The translations under genes were made by a program, and so were the position numbers. Source: Defluviitaleaceae bacterium (GTDB taxonomy: Bacteria; Bacillota; Clostridia; Lachnospirales; WQUN01). Taken from it: a stretch of 64,000 bases of DNA. Below are positions 9,029-16,442 of this stretch, piece after piece; within the stretch, counting starts at the first letter, position 1; the number at the start of each line of letters is the position of its first letter. The notes under the pieces were generated by a model that was not told where the DNA came from, made no database searches, and saw only the letters and a list, made by a program, of their open reading frames with translations. The stretch covers positions 1-64,000 of the forward strand of contig WRGY01000127.1 in NCBI GenBank assembly GCA_009786925.1, given 5' to 3'.

Positions 9029-9718
9029 CTACTCCACAATAGCCATCTCGGCGAGTTTTTTATGTATTCTTCGCGTTGACGAAAACATCAATAGGTATCG
9101 GGCTTGGGAGTTGGTCATTTCTTCGAACGAAGAAATAAGCCCTACATCTTGCATCCAAAATATTGACGACCCAAATTTTAAAAACAAGCGGACATACTTT
9201 TCTCTTGTGGGAGCAATGTGGTAACTGCCAATGGAATACGCCAAAGCCATAACAGCCACGACTTTTCCGCCATTGGACAATATATAATTACGCAAGGCGA
9301 CGACCGTGCCGCCTTGCGTAATCACATCATCTACGATTACATATTTTGCACCTCGTTTGACAGCCCCCCTAAAAACAGGCTTATGTTGCAGTCTTTTGAT
9401 TGCGGGGAGTTGTTTGCGCTTAACGGTATCAATCCGATAAACCTTATCCCATAGCTTTAGGCCGGTTTCATTTGCCAGTGCCGTGGGCAGAGCGTTTTTG
9501 CCGCTGATGACCGGTACTACAAATGCACCGGCAAACCTTTTCCTAAATTTAGCGAGGCGTTTAGGCTTTACACATCGCCTCACAACATATTGTGCGGCGA
9601 GGATATTTCCATTGCGTGCATCTTCGTAGCCAAAGCAGTTTTTTAAATAAGCAATTGAAGTATGACCGTACCCGAGCGGGAAGTTCCCCCACATAAATCC
9701 TGATTCATTTTCATTCAT
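9029..9718 (-). CDS. Orphan phosphoribosyltransferase-like protein
   Basis: 229 residues. The PRPP-binding motif of type I phosphoribosyltransferases is clear at residues 127-138 (VIVDDVITQGGT), within a Rossmann-like core of about 60-160. The N-terminal 50 residues and the C-terminal 60 do not match purine, pyrimidine or ComF enzymes that I recognise, so the base substrate is unknown. Such lone enzymes also occur on plasmids and phages. ATG 9716-9718 has GGTGATAAT upstream. It converges on nagB with no spacer. Confidence 0.7.
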   Translation of the reverse strand: MNENESGFMWGNFPLGYGHTSIAYLKNCFGYEDARNGNILAAQYVVRRCVKPKRLAKFRKRFAGAFVVPVISGKNALPTALANETGLKLWDKVYRIDTVKRKQLPAIKRLQHKPVFRGAVKRGAKYVIVDDVITQGGTVVALRNYILSNGGKVVAVMALAYSIGSYHIAPTREKYVRLFLKFGSSIFWMQDVGLISSFEEMTNSQARYLLMFSSTRRIHKKLAEMAIVE

Positions 9719-9999
9719 ATTATCACCATGCGTATTTTTGCGTTAATATGTACGGATGGGTGAATTTATCGGCAAAATGCGTATTTAATAATATCTTGAG
9801 CTTTACACAGGCAAAATATTCCTTGTTTGGCAATTAAGCTACAATTTTCGACAGATGCTTGGCTCATATAGCAAAAAACGTGACACATCACGATGTGGCC
9901 AACCTTAAAAGCTTGACAAAGCATAAATTAAGCCGAAAATCCGCATGGTTGTCCGAGGTCGTATATCATACGGTCATAAAGCTTCCGAGGAGTGAGTTT
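9719..9999. other. Intergenic region between phosphoribosyltransferase and agr genes
   Basis: 281 bases, divergent, so it must hold both promoters, but I see no convincing -35/-10 pair. A 10-base direct repeat, ATGCGTATTT, occurs at 9728-9737 and 9777-9786. The in-frame reading from 9859 into the small membrane protein lacks a ribosome site and is not taken as coding. Confidence 0.35.
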
Positions 10000-10182
10000 A
10001 TGCGGAGAACGGAAATTAAGTCATTGCTCATTCTAATCCTCTGCATTATCGGCTTTGTTGCGGTGTTTGTTTTAACCGCAGGGCTTAGTGCAATTGTTAC
10101 AGCATCAGCTGTATCGCTCCTCTTTATGGGTGCGGCTCTAATATGCATAAGCTATCGTATTTTTCGGAGTAATTTGCTATGA
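10000..10182 (+). CDS. Small two-TM protein at the head of the agr operon
   Basis: 60 residues. ATG 10000 lies behind GAGGAGTGAG; a longer frame starting at 9859 has no ribosome site. It begins MRRTEIKS, then has two hydrophobic segments (about 9-29 and 32-52) and a short basic tail, so it is predicted to sit in the membrane as a hairpin. Its TGA overlaps the agrB start as ATGA (10179-10182), which couples it to agrB. I recognise no family. The position suggests an accessory part of signal export or processing, or a second membrane peptide. Confidence 0.6.
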   Translation: MRRTEIKSLLILILCIIGFVAVFVLTAGLSAIVTASAVSLLFMGAALICISYRIFRSNLL

Positions 10183-10808
10183 CAGCAACGATGACTCATC
10201 GAGCCGCTGTCGTAGTAGCCCACAAAATCAACCAGCACATGACCACACCCAAAGAAGGCGTTGCTTTCAAAAAAATAGTCCTTGGAGTTGAAATACTGTT
10301 CATCAATATTTCAAAGTTGACAATACTGGTTGCCCTTGCCGCTATTTTGGGTGTGTTGCCGCAGACGATTCTTGCCCTTATCGGATTCAATGCACTAAGG
10401 TGTACCGCGGCCGGAGTCCATGCGGAGTCAAAATACGGTTGTATCATCACGAGTACTATCCTTATGGTTATTGTCCCCTTCTTCACATGGGGCATCTACA
10501 TCCCTCGCTCGGCCACAGTTATAATATTCGCCCTTATCTTCATTGCAATGTGGAAATACGCGCCGATGGATACAAAGTCTCGTCCGTTGCTCGGACAGAA
10601 AAAACGAGAAATGCTAAAACTGGTGAGTATGGTTACAAGTGTAGTTATTGCTGCATTTTTAATAGTAAGTCCGTTCCAAGAGGCAAATTTTATGGTGATT
10701 TTGGGGGCTGTTTATGCAACCGTAGCCATTTTGCCGGCAACATACAAACTACTAAACAGGGAGGTGAATAATTATGAAAAATATGAACATAATAAACAAA
10801 ATAGCTAA
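10179..10808 (+). CDS. agrB: AgrB-type peptide-processing membrane protease
   Basis: 209 residues with five to six hydrophobic segments. AgrB cleaves the AgrD precursor at the membrane and forms the thiolactone of the signal peptide. The catalytic pair of the family is visible: H81 and C88 in CTAAGVHAESKYGCI, with the same 7-residue spacing as H77/C84 of Staphylococcus aureus AgrB. APMDTKSRPL at about 129-138 matches the conserved loop after the fourth helix. It overlaps the upstream small gene by 4 bases and agrD by 35 bases. Confidence 0.9.
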   Translation: MTATMTHRAAVVVAHKINQHMTTPKEGVAFKKIVLGVEILFINISKLTILVALAAILGVLPQTILALIGFNALRCTAAGVHAESKYGCIITSTILMVIVPFFTWGIYIPRSATVIIFALIFIAMWKYAPMDTKSRPLLGQKKREMLKLVSMVTSVVIAAFLIVSPFQEANFMVILGAVYATVAILPATYKLLNREVNNYEKYEHNKQNS

Positions 10809-10920
10809 CTTTTTTGGCGAAAAGTTCGAAAAGACAGCTGATGCGGGCAAAACATTGTGTATCTTGCTTATGATAGGCGAGCCAAAGTTTGACCATGACA
10901 TACTAATGAGTGATGAATAA
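10774..10920 (+). CDS. agrD: AgrD-type autoinducing peptide precursor
   Basis: 48 residues, ATG 10774, behind AGGGAGGTGA. It has the three AgrD parts: an amphipathic N-terminal helix (KNMNIINKIANFFGEKF), a central signal region with one cysteine (C29 in GKTLCILLMI), and an acidic C-terminal recognition tail with Pro (GEPKFDHDILMSDE). By analogy with staphylococcal AgrD, where Cys plus four residues form the ring, the mature signal would be a thiolactone of CILLM with a short N-terminal tail. The exact ends are inference. It overlaps the end of agrB. Confidence 0.85.
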   Translation: MKNMNIINKIANFFGEKFEKTADAGKTLCILLMIGEPKFDHDILMSDE

Positions 10921-10922
10921 AA

Positions 10923-10956
10923 GGACGCTACCGAACATCCGGTAGCGTTCTTTTTT
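10923..10956 (+). terminator. Intrinsic terminator after agrD
   Basis: ACGCTACCG (10925-10933), a 6-base loop, CGGTAGCGT (10940-10948), then a T run. It ends the agrBD transcript and separates it from the toxin-antitoxin and agrCA genes. Confidence 0.85.
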
Positions 10957-10974
10957 GAATTCTTGATACATTCA

Positions 10975-11003
10975 TTGATACAGGGGTTGTGTCATGCTAT
11001 AAT
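10975..11003 (+). promoter_or_regulatory. Predicted sigma-A promoter of the toxin-antitoxin pair
   Basis: TTGATA (10975-10980) and TATAAT (10998-11003) with a 17-base spacer, 44 bases before the antitoxin start. Confidence 0.7.
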
Positions 11004-11046
11004 CAAGCCGATGAAGCATTTGTTTTTTGAAAGGGAGTTTTGACAT

Positions 11047-11241
11047 ATGATGGGAAAAGTAAAAGTGCGCGAAGAAAATAAAATTATCACCATCGCACCC
11101 GCTGAGGAATCTGTACCCGCAAAAACATATAACTGCCCTTTTCTGGGCATAGCCACCGACAGCAAGATAACCGTAGAAAGATTTCTTGAATGGAAAAACG
11201 GAGAAAGAGAAGCTGAATATGAAAAAGAATTACATTCTTGA
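11047..11241 (+). CDS. Putative antitoxin of a VapC-type pair
   Basis: 64 residues; start at ATG 11047 or the adjacent ATG 11050, behind AAAGGGAG. The family is not recognised. The protein is small and charged, with a C-terminal acidic helix (VERFLEWKNGEREAEYEKEL) of the kind antitoxins use to block a toxin. The function is inferred from position: it overlaps the PIN-domain gene by 23 bases and has its own promoter. No AbrB, RHH or Phd fold is obvious in the N-terminal half. Confidence 0.6.
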   Translation: MMGKVKVREENKIITIAPAEESVPAKTYNCPFLGIATDSKITVERFLEWKNGEREAEYEKELHS

Positions 11242-11635
11242 TGCTTGTGCGTTAATTGCGGCAATAAAGCAAGAAAATGGTGCTTTGGTGGTTGCCGAGC
11301 TATACGAAGAAGCGATTAAGGGCGAATTAAATATTATTATTAATAAGGTCAATCTGCTTGAAGTTTATTATGGTTTCCGGCGTGAGCATGGCAAAGAATA
11401 TGCGGAAATAATTCTAAAAAGCGTAGTGGATTCGGTAGTTAAAGTTTCCGATATTAGCATGGATGTGCTAATAGAAGCTGGTAAAATCAAGTCAGATTAT
11501 CGCCGCATATCGCTTGCGGATTCTATCGCTTTGGCGGAAGCTTCTGTGAGTGGTGGCTATGTCGTTACGGCAGACCACCATGAAATGGATGTACTTGATA
11601 AAGCAGGGGTTGTGAAGTTTTTATGGATTCGGTAA
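11219..11635 (+). CDS. PIN-domain ribonuclease, VapC-type toxin
   Basis: 138 residues from ATG 11219, behind GGAGAAAGAG; the longer in-frame start at 11186 is less likely. The PIN acidic residues are visible: D8 in YILDACALIA, E44 in NLLEVYYG, and D97 plus D116 in ISLADSIALAEA and VVTADHHEMD. PIN toxins cleave tRNA or rRNA, with Mg2+ at this acidic site. It is the second gene of a pair with the overlapping small gene. The pair lies between agrD and agrC. Confidence 0.85.
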   Translation: MKKNYILDACALIAAIKQENGALVVAELYEEAIKGELNIIINKVNLLEVYYGFRREHGKEYAEIILKSVVDSVVKVSDISMDVLIEAGKIKSDYRRISLADSIALAEASVSGGYVVTADHHEMDVLDKAGVVKFLWIR

Positions 11636-11698
11636 GAGGTGCCTAACATTGAGTTTGTAATGATGCAACAATTGCGATTTTATAACTTGACCACGACA

Positions 11699-11707
11699 TG
11701 GTATAAT
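11699..11707 (+). promoter_or_regulatory. Extended -10 promoter element before agrC
   Basis: TGGTATAAT at 11699-11707 is an extended -10 element (TGnTATAAT). The hexamer 17 bases upstream (TTATAA) is a poor -35, which fits an extended -10 or activator-dependent promoter. It suggests that agrCA is transcribed separately from agrBD. Confidence 0.5.
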
Positions 11708-11732
11708 TCGACAACAAAATCTGATTGAATTG

Positions 11733-13070
11733 GTGAAAACCATGATTTACGTTGGATTGTTTGTTCTCGGAATTTTCATGTCATCTGTCGTGTGTTTTTC
11801 AATCTTGTGCAACCTGGCAAAAATAAAAGTTACATTTCGCGTCGTTTGTATGGTTATGCTTGCGTCATTAGTGCTTGGTTTTATTAGCTATCTCTTTTAC
11901 AATGAGTTTATCGCCGCAATATTTAATGCTATATTTTTGACATTGTTTGCCTATAGATACACTAAAAATGGAACTGACAGTTTGCTACTAAGTGCGTTAT
12001 CGCTGACACTCTTGATGCCTGTTCAGAGTGTTGTCGCCACTACATACTCTCAAATATTTGGCATTCCTCTTATTGACATAAGCTATTACGATAGTTCCTA
12101 TTGGATAATACTTGTTATGTCCAGTGTATTTGCATACATGAGTTCAAACTATTTAGGCAAATTGGTTAAAAGATTATATGATTCGCCATTATTTGATTCT
12201 GACAAAAAAAGTAAAAGGCTAATTTTATTGTCAATAACCGCCTTTTCCGTAGTATTGTTGATTGTTTTTTTCTCGATTTCATTTACTTCCGAAAACATTG
12301 ATAATATTGAAACCTTGCAAATCTTAAATACTTTTCTCCTGTTCATTGTTTGTACTTTCGTCATCCTCATATGCTACGGATTTTTTAAGGCGATGTTCCA
12401 AAGTATGACATTAAAGCATCATCAAGAGTTGGTAAAGAATTTGCAGGAGTATAATATCAGCATAGAAAATCTTTATACCGAGATGCGGCATTTTCGGCAC
12501 GATACCGTAAACATCCTTTCCACCGCCTATAGATTTATCGAAAACGATAATTTTGAAGCATGGAAAGACTATTTTGAAAAAGAGGTATCGCCGCTTTATA
12601 AAAACATCTGCCAGCAAAGCGATATGTTTAAGCAATTTGAAAAAATCTCATCCGATGCCTGCAAGGGTTTTCTTATGCTAAAAACGCTTGCGGCCATTGA
12701 TGCAAAATGCACCGTATCGGTCGGCATAGAAGAAACACATATCACAGGTGTTTCGGACATTGACATGATTAGGATGCTTGGCATAATATTTGATAACGCC
12801 ATAGACGAAGGGCGAAAAAACGAAGGAACAAACATAAGACTTGTGATTTTTAATCGTGACAACAGCCTGACAATCCATATTTCCAATCAGTTTTATGGAG
12901 AGCCGCCCAACATTGCCGAGATTTATCAAAATGGCTATTCTACAAAAGGAAAGGGCAGAGGCGTAGGGCTGTGCGACCTGCGGAGGCTCGTTGACAACCA
13001 CGACACGGCTTGTTTGCAAACATTCATAGACGAGGATTGGTTTGTGCAAGAACTGAATTTTGGAGTTTGA
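11733..13070 (+). CDS. agrC: AgrC-type sensor histidine kinase
   Basis: About 442-445 residues; start GTG 11733 or ATG 11742. Six to seven hydrophobic segments fill residues about 5-220, the sensor part for a peptide signal. A coiled region (about 225-250) leads to the phosphoacceptor in RHFRHDTVN. The GHKL ATPase follows, with the N box GIIFDNAIDEG and the G box STKGKGRGVGLCDL. This is the HPK10/AgrC type. It is followed after 12 bases by the matching response regulator. It presumably reads the peptide made by agrBD upstream, although two transcription units and a toxin-antitoxin pair separate them. Confidence 0.9.
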   Translation: MKTMIYVGLFVLGIFMSSVVCFSILCNLAKIKVTFRVVCMVMLASLVLGFISYLFYNEFIAAIFNAIFLTLFAYRYTKNGTDSLLLSALSLTLLMPVQSVVATTYSQIFGIPLIDISYYDSSYWIILVMSSVFAYMSSNYLGKLVKRLYDSPLFDSDKKSKRLILLSITAFSVVLLIVFFSISFTSENIDNIETLQILNTFLLFIVCTFVILICYGFFKAMFQSMTLKHHQELVKNLQEYNISIENLYTEMRHFRHDTVNILSTAYRFIENDNFEAWKDYFEKEVSPLYKNICQQSDMFKQFEKISSDACKGFLMLKTLAAIDAKCTVSVGIEETHITGVSDIDMIRMLGIIFDNAIDEGRKNEGTNIRLVIFNRDNSLTIHISNQFYGEPPNIAEIYQNGYSTKGKGRGVGLCDLRRLVDNHDTACLQTFIDEDWFVQELNFGV

Positions 13071-13082
13071 GGCGGTGGCTCT

Positions 13083-13838
13083 GTGATAAAAGTATTTATC
13101 TGCGAGGATAATGATGTTGAACGAGACAGCTTGTGCAAAGGGATAGAAAACGTCATTTTGATTGAAGAATACGACATGAGGGTTGAGATTGTAACGGCCA
13201 ACCCCCATGACATCCTTGATTATATGAAAAAATCCGAAGATACAACGTCTACGGGACTCTATTTTATTGACGTAGAACTCGGCAGCGACATCAACGGCAT
13301 AGAGCTGGCCGCAAAAATACGCGAGTATGACCCGATGGGCTTTATCGTGATTATTACTTCCCATGTCGGGACAATGCCGACAGTTTTTACACTCAAAGTC
13401 GAACCTCTGGACTTCATCAACAAGGGCGATTTGTTCAACTTTCGCAACAATGTCGAAATTTGCGTAAAACATGCCTACAAGCGTTATACAGAAAAATCAA
13501 AGGAGCGGCACAACGCCCTGACATTCAAGCATGACGGCAGACTCAATGTTGTCAAATTTTCGGACATCATCTCAATAGAAACATCTGCGACCCGCAACTC
13601 TCATAAACTACGCCTTACCACCCTTAACCGAATTTATGAATTTCGCGGCAACCTAAAGGACATAATCCTAAAGCTTAACGACTCCTTCATCCGTCTATGC
13701 CAGTCCTATCTGGTAAACAAAATCCACGTCGATAATTTCGACATTTCAAACAGAGAAATCATCATGACTAATGGCACCGGGTTTTCTGTGCCGGCTATGT
13801 ACATGAACGCCACAAAAAAGGCGTTGCAAGAGATTTAG
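13083..13838 (+). CDS. agrA: AgrA-type LytTR response regulator
   Basis: 251 residues from GTG 13083. The receiver domain spans residues 1-125, with the acidic pocket CEDND and phosphoacceptor D63 in LYFIDVEL. The LytTR DNA-binding domain covers about 145-250 (VKFSDIISIETSATRNSHKLRL, FIRLCQSYLVNKIHVD). LytTR regulators bind pairs of 9-base direct repeats; no such pair is obvious upstream of the small membrane gene, apart from ATGCGTATTT at 9728 and 9777. Its stop overlaps the stop of clpA by 3 bases in convergent orientation, without a terminator. Confidence 0.92.
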   Translation: MIKVFICEDNDVERDSLCKGIENVILIEEYDMRVEIVTANPHDILDYMKKSEDTTSTGLYFIDVELGSDINGIELAAKIREYDPMGFIVIITSHVGTMPTVFTLKVEPLDFINKGDLFNFRNNVEICVKHAYKRYTEKSKERHNALTFKHDGRLNVVKFSDIISIETSATRNSHKLRLTTLNRIYEFRGNLKDIILKLNDSFIRLCQSYLVNKIHVDNFDISNREIIMTNGTGFSVPAMYMNATKKALQEI

Positions 13839-16045
13839 GGATAAATCTTAACGCTCCCTACTTTTACTTTAAACTCCCCCTTAGCGAAGGTCAGCTTACA
13901 TACCCCGCCGTTTTTTAGCTCGCCGAAGAGGACTTCGTCTACGAGCAATTTTTTTATGTCATTTTCTACGAGACGTATGATTTCGCGTGCGCCGTATGTT
14001 TCGGAGAGACCCTTGGCAGCGATATGTTCCAGAGCGATTTTTCCTGCGGAGAAGGTGATGTTTTTTGCCAAAAGCTTTGCAGAAAGCCTGCCGATGGATT
14101 TTTTTGCAATTTGGAGAGCCATTTCTTTGTCTACTGATTTAAAACGAATGACAGCGTCCAAACGGTTGCGGAACTCGGGGCTAAAAATACGCTCTACGGC
14201 CTTGTCTGCTGCCGCCGCGTCGAGGTCGCCACCAAATCCTATTGTCTGGCGTGTCATTTCGCGTGCGCCTGCATTGGAGGTCATTATGATGATTACGTTT
14301 CGGAAGTCGGCTTTTTTGCCGGTGTTGTCGGTCAGTGAGCCGTAATCCATCACCTGTAACAACACGTTTAAAATATCAGGATGTGCCTTTTCGATTTCAT
14401 CGAGAAGCAACACAGAATGCGGATTTTTGCGAATAGAATCAGTGAGCAAGCCGCCTTCTTCATAACCTACATAACCCGGAGGCGAGCCGATAAGCCGCGC
14501 AACAGAGTGTTTTTCTTGATACTCACTCATATCGAAGCGCGACAAGCTAATCCCCAAAAGCTCAGCGAGCTGTTTTGCTACCTCGGTTTTGCCCACGCCC
14601 GTAGGCCCTACAAAAAGCAAACTGGCTACAGGCTTGTCGGGTTCGTTTAGTCCTGCACGCGACGAATGGATGGCATGTGTGATGCTCTGCACCGCTTCTT
14701 CCTGTCCAAAAACGCGGGCGCACAAATCACTTTGGAGATTTTTTAATGCAATCGTCTCGTTTGCCGCCACACTTTTTTCGGGGACTTTTGCGGCACGAGC
14801 GACAACACGCTCCACCGCCGCCTCGGTGACTGTATATGGTTTTTGGAAATTAAGACGCGCAAAAACACCCGCTTCGTCCATTGTATCAATGGCTTTGTCG
14901 GGAAGGAAACGGTCGTTCATATGCTTTGAACTAAGTGCAACGATTTTTTCTAAAATTTCGTCGTTATATTTTACATTATGGAATTTTTCATAATTTGGTC
15001 GCAGACCTTGCAAAATGCGCACACATTCTTCTTCGCTTGGCTCCGTAATATCAATGCGCGCAAAACGACGCGCAAGCGCACGGTCTTTTTCAAAATGCTT
15101 CTTGTATTCCTCGAATGTAGTAGAGCCTATAAATCGAATCTCCCCGCGTGAAAGATATGGCTTGATAATACTCGTAGCGTCCATGCTGCCACCTGATACG
15201 GCTCCGGTACCCACCACGGTATGAATCTCGTCAATATACAAAATCGGCTTTTTTAAATTTGCCACAGCCTCCAGCAGTTTTACCAGCCTTTCTTCAAAAT
15301 CACCGCGATAACGTGTACCTGCCACCAATGCACCCATATCTACACGCAAAATTTTTACGTTTTTAAGCTGTGCAGGGACATCCCCCGTTGCAACACGCTG
15401 TGCAAGCCCTTCTACAATCGCAGTTTTACCTACCCCGGGGTCGCCCACATGAACGGGATTATTTTTTAAACGACGGCAAAGCACATGTACAGTCCGTTCC
15501 AAAACATCTTCGCGTCCCACCAGCGGGTCGAGCTTTTTGGCCTTTGCCGCCGCCACGAGGTCTGCGGTATATAAAGAAAGATGCTTGTCCACCCCGGAAT
15601 CCTGCTTTTCCTTTTCTTCTGTTTCCTGCGGGGCAGAATTAATATTATCCAAAATCACCTGCTTACCCACGCCGTTTTTGGAAAGAATATATTGTGCAAA
15701 GCTTTCTCTCAATGTAAAAATCGCAAGCAAAAATTCCATCATAGTAACCTGCGTCTTGCCCGCGTTGCGAGCATTTACCGCCGCCAAATCTACCATCTGA
15801 TTAAATGCAAAACTCTCCATGGGTGATGTGGTAATCTTCCTCGGCAGTTGTTCATTAAAAAAAAGATTAAGCTCTTGCATGATTGTTTCCAAGTTTCCGC
15901 CGCCACTCTCCACAAGCTCCTTACCGTCATCAAACATCAACGCGCTATACAAAAAATGCTCGGGCATAACATACTCATGCCCGTGCAATCTCGCCTCGTT
16001 TACAGCAACCACATATATCTGGCTGGTCAAATTGTCAAGCTTCAC
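13835..16045 (-). CDS. clpA: ATP-dependent Clp protease ATP-binding subunit ClpA
   Basis: 736 residues. An N-domain (about 1-145) precedes two AAA modules. The first has [13 protein letters not shown] and [12 protein letters not shown]; the second has [16 protein letters not shown] and [14 protein letters not shown]. The IGF loop (RQTIGFGGD) that docks on ClpP is present. There is no UVR/middle domain, which separates it from ClpC. It unfolds substrates for ClpP in the cytoplasm. clpS lies directly upstream, 1 base away, the classical N-end-rule pairing. Having ClpA rather than only ClpC is less common in Firmicutes but is seen in Clostridia. Confidence 0.95.
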   Translation of the reverse strand: MKLDNLTSQIYVVAVNEARLHGHEYVMPEHFLYSALMFDDGKELVESGGGNLETIMQELNLFFNEQLPRKITTSPMESFAFNQMVDLAAVNARNAGKTQVTMMEFLLAIFTLRESFAQYILSKNGVGKQVILDNINSAPQETEEKEKQDSGVDKHLSLYTADLVAAAKAKKLDPLVGREDVLERTVHVLCRRLKNNPVHVGDPGVGKTAIVEGLAQRVATGDVPAQLKNVKILRVDMGALVAGTRYRGDFEERLVKLLEAVANLKKPILYIDEIHTVVGTGAVSGGSMDATSIIKPYLSRGEIRFIGSTTFEEYKKHFEKDRALARRFARIDITEPSEEECVRILQGLRPNYEKFHNVKYNDEILEKIVALSSKHMNDRFLPDKAIDTMDEAGVFARLNFQKPYTVTEAAVERVVARAAKVPEKSVAANETIALKNLQSDLCARVFGQEEAVQSITHAIHSSRAGLNEPDKPVASLLFVGPTGVGKTEVAKQLAELLGISLSRFDMSEYQEKHSVARLIGSPPGYVGYEEGGLLTDSIRKNPHSVLLLDEIEKAHPDILNVLLQVMDYGSLTDNTGKKADFRNVIIIMTSNAGAREMTRQTIGFGGDLDAAAADKAVERIFSPEFRNRLDAVIRFKSVDKEMALQIAKKSIGRLSAKLLAKNITFSAGKIALEHIAAKGLSETYGAREIIRLVENDIKKLLVDEVLFGELKNGGVCKLTFAKGEFKVKVGSVKIYP

Positions 16046-16046
16046 A

Positions 16047-16352
16047 CTAAACGCCTTCTTCCCTAATCGTAAGTTTTAGCGGAAAGCCCCGCTCCGCCGC
16101 CATTATATCGGCCTGTGACTTTTTTGTCACTGCAATGTCATAAACATAAACCCCTGCCACACCATGACCCAGCTCATGTACCTCTATCATGAGAGCGGCG
16201 GCGGCCGGCGGTGTTTTATGAAAAACTCTCATCAAAACTTCTGTCACAAAGTCCATGGTGGTCACGTCATCATTGTGTATGATGACGGCATACATGCTCG
16301 GAGTCCGCAACGAAACATCATGCTCCAATAAATCTTGTGTCAATACCGACAT
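16047..16352 (-). CDS. clpS: ClpS adaptor protein
   Basis: 101 residues. The ClpS fold signature is clear: YAVIIHNDDVTTMDFVTEVL (NDD binding site for N-degrons) and ALMIEVHELGHGVAGVY. It delivers substrates with destabilising N-terminal residues to ClpA. ATG 16350-16352 has GAGGAG upstream, and the stop lies one base before the clpA start. A predicted minus-strand promoter sits at 16367-16395. Confidence 0.95.
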   Translation of the reverse strand: MSVLTQDLLEHDVSLRTPSMYAVIIHNDDVTTMDFVTEVLMRVFHKTPPAAAALMIEVHELGHGVAGVYVYDIAVTKKSQADIMAAERGFPLKLTIREEGV

Positions 16353-16366
16353 ATAACTTGCTCCTC

Positions 16367-16395
16367 ATATAAGCTTTTATTTGATTTTACAACAA
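16367..16395 (-). promoter_or_regulatory. Predicted promoter of clpS-clpA
   Basis: On the minus strand TTGTTG (16390-16395) and TTATAT (16367-16372) with 17 bases between. It interleaves with the plus-strand promoter at 16381-16410, so the two divergent units may compete for polymerase. Confidence 0.5.
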
Positions 16396-16410
16396 CATAT
16401 CTGTTACAAT
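16381..16410 (+). promoter_or_regulatory. Predicted promoter of the pRiA4b-ORF3-like gene
   Basis: TTGATT (16381-16386) and TACAAT (16405-16410), 18-base spacer, 33 bases before the chosen GTG start. Confidence 0.45.
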
Positions 16411-16442
16411 CAAGGAAACTCTGTAGGAAGTTGGAAATATTA

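Noticed and set aside
9859-9999. N-terminal extension of the small agr-linked membrane protein
   Set aside because: No ribosome site at 9859 and polar composition, whereas ATG 10000 has GAGGAGTGAG and gives a compact two-TM protein.
11684-11707. TTGACC-TATAAT pair before agrC
   Set aside because: The spacer is only 9 bases, so TTGACC cannot be the -35 of this -10; the extended -10 reading was kept instead.
12678-13472. 264-codon minus-strand frame across agrC and agrA
   Set aside because: It crosses two well-supported genes with catalytic motifs; it has no ribosome site or recognisable domain.
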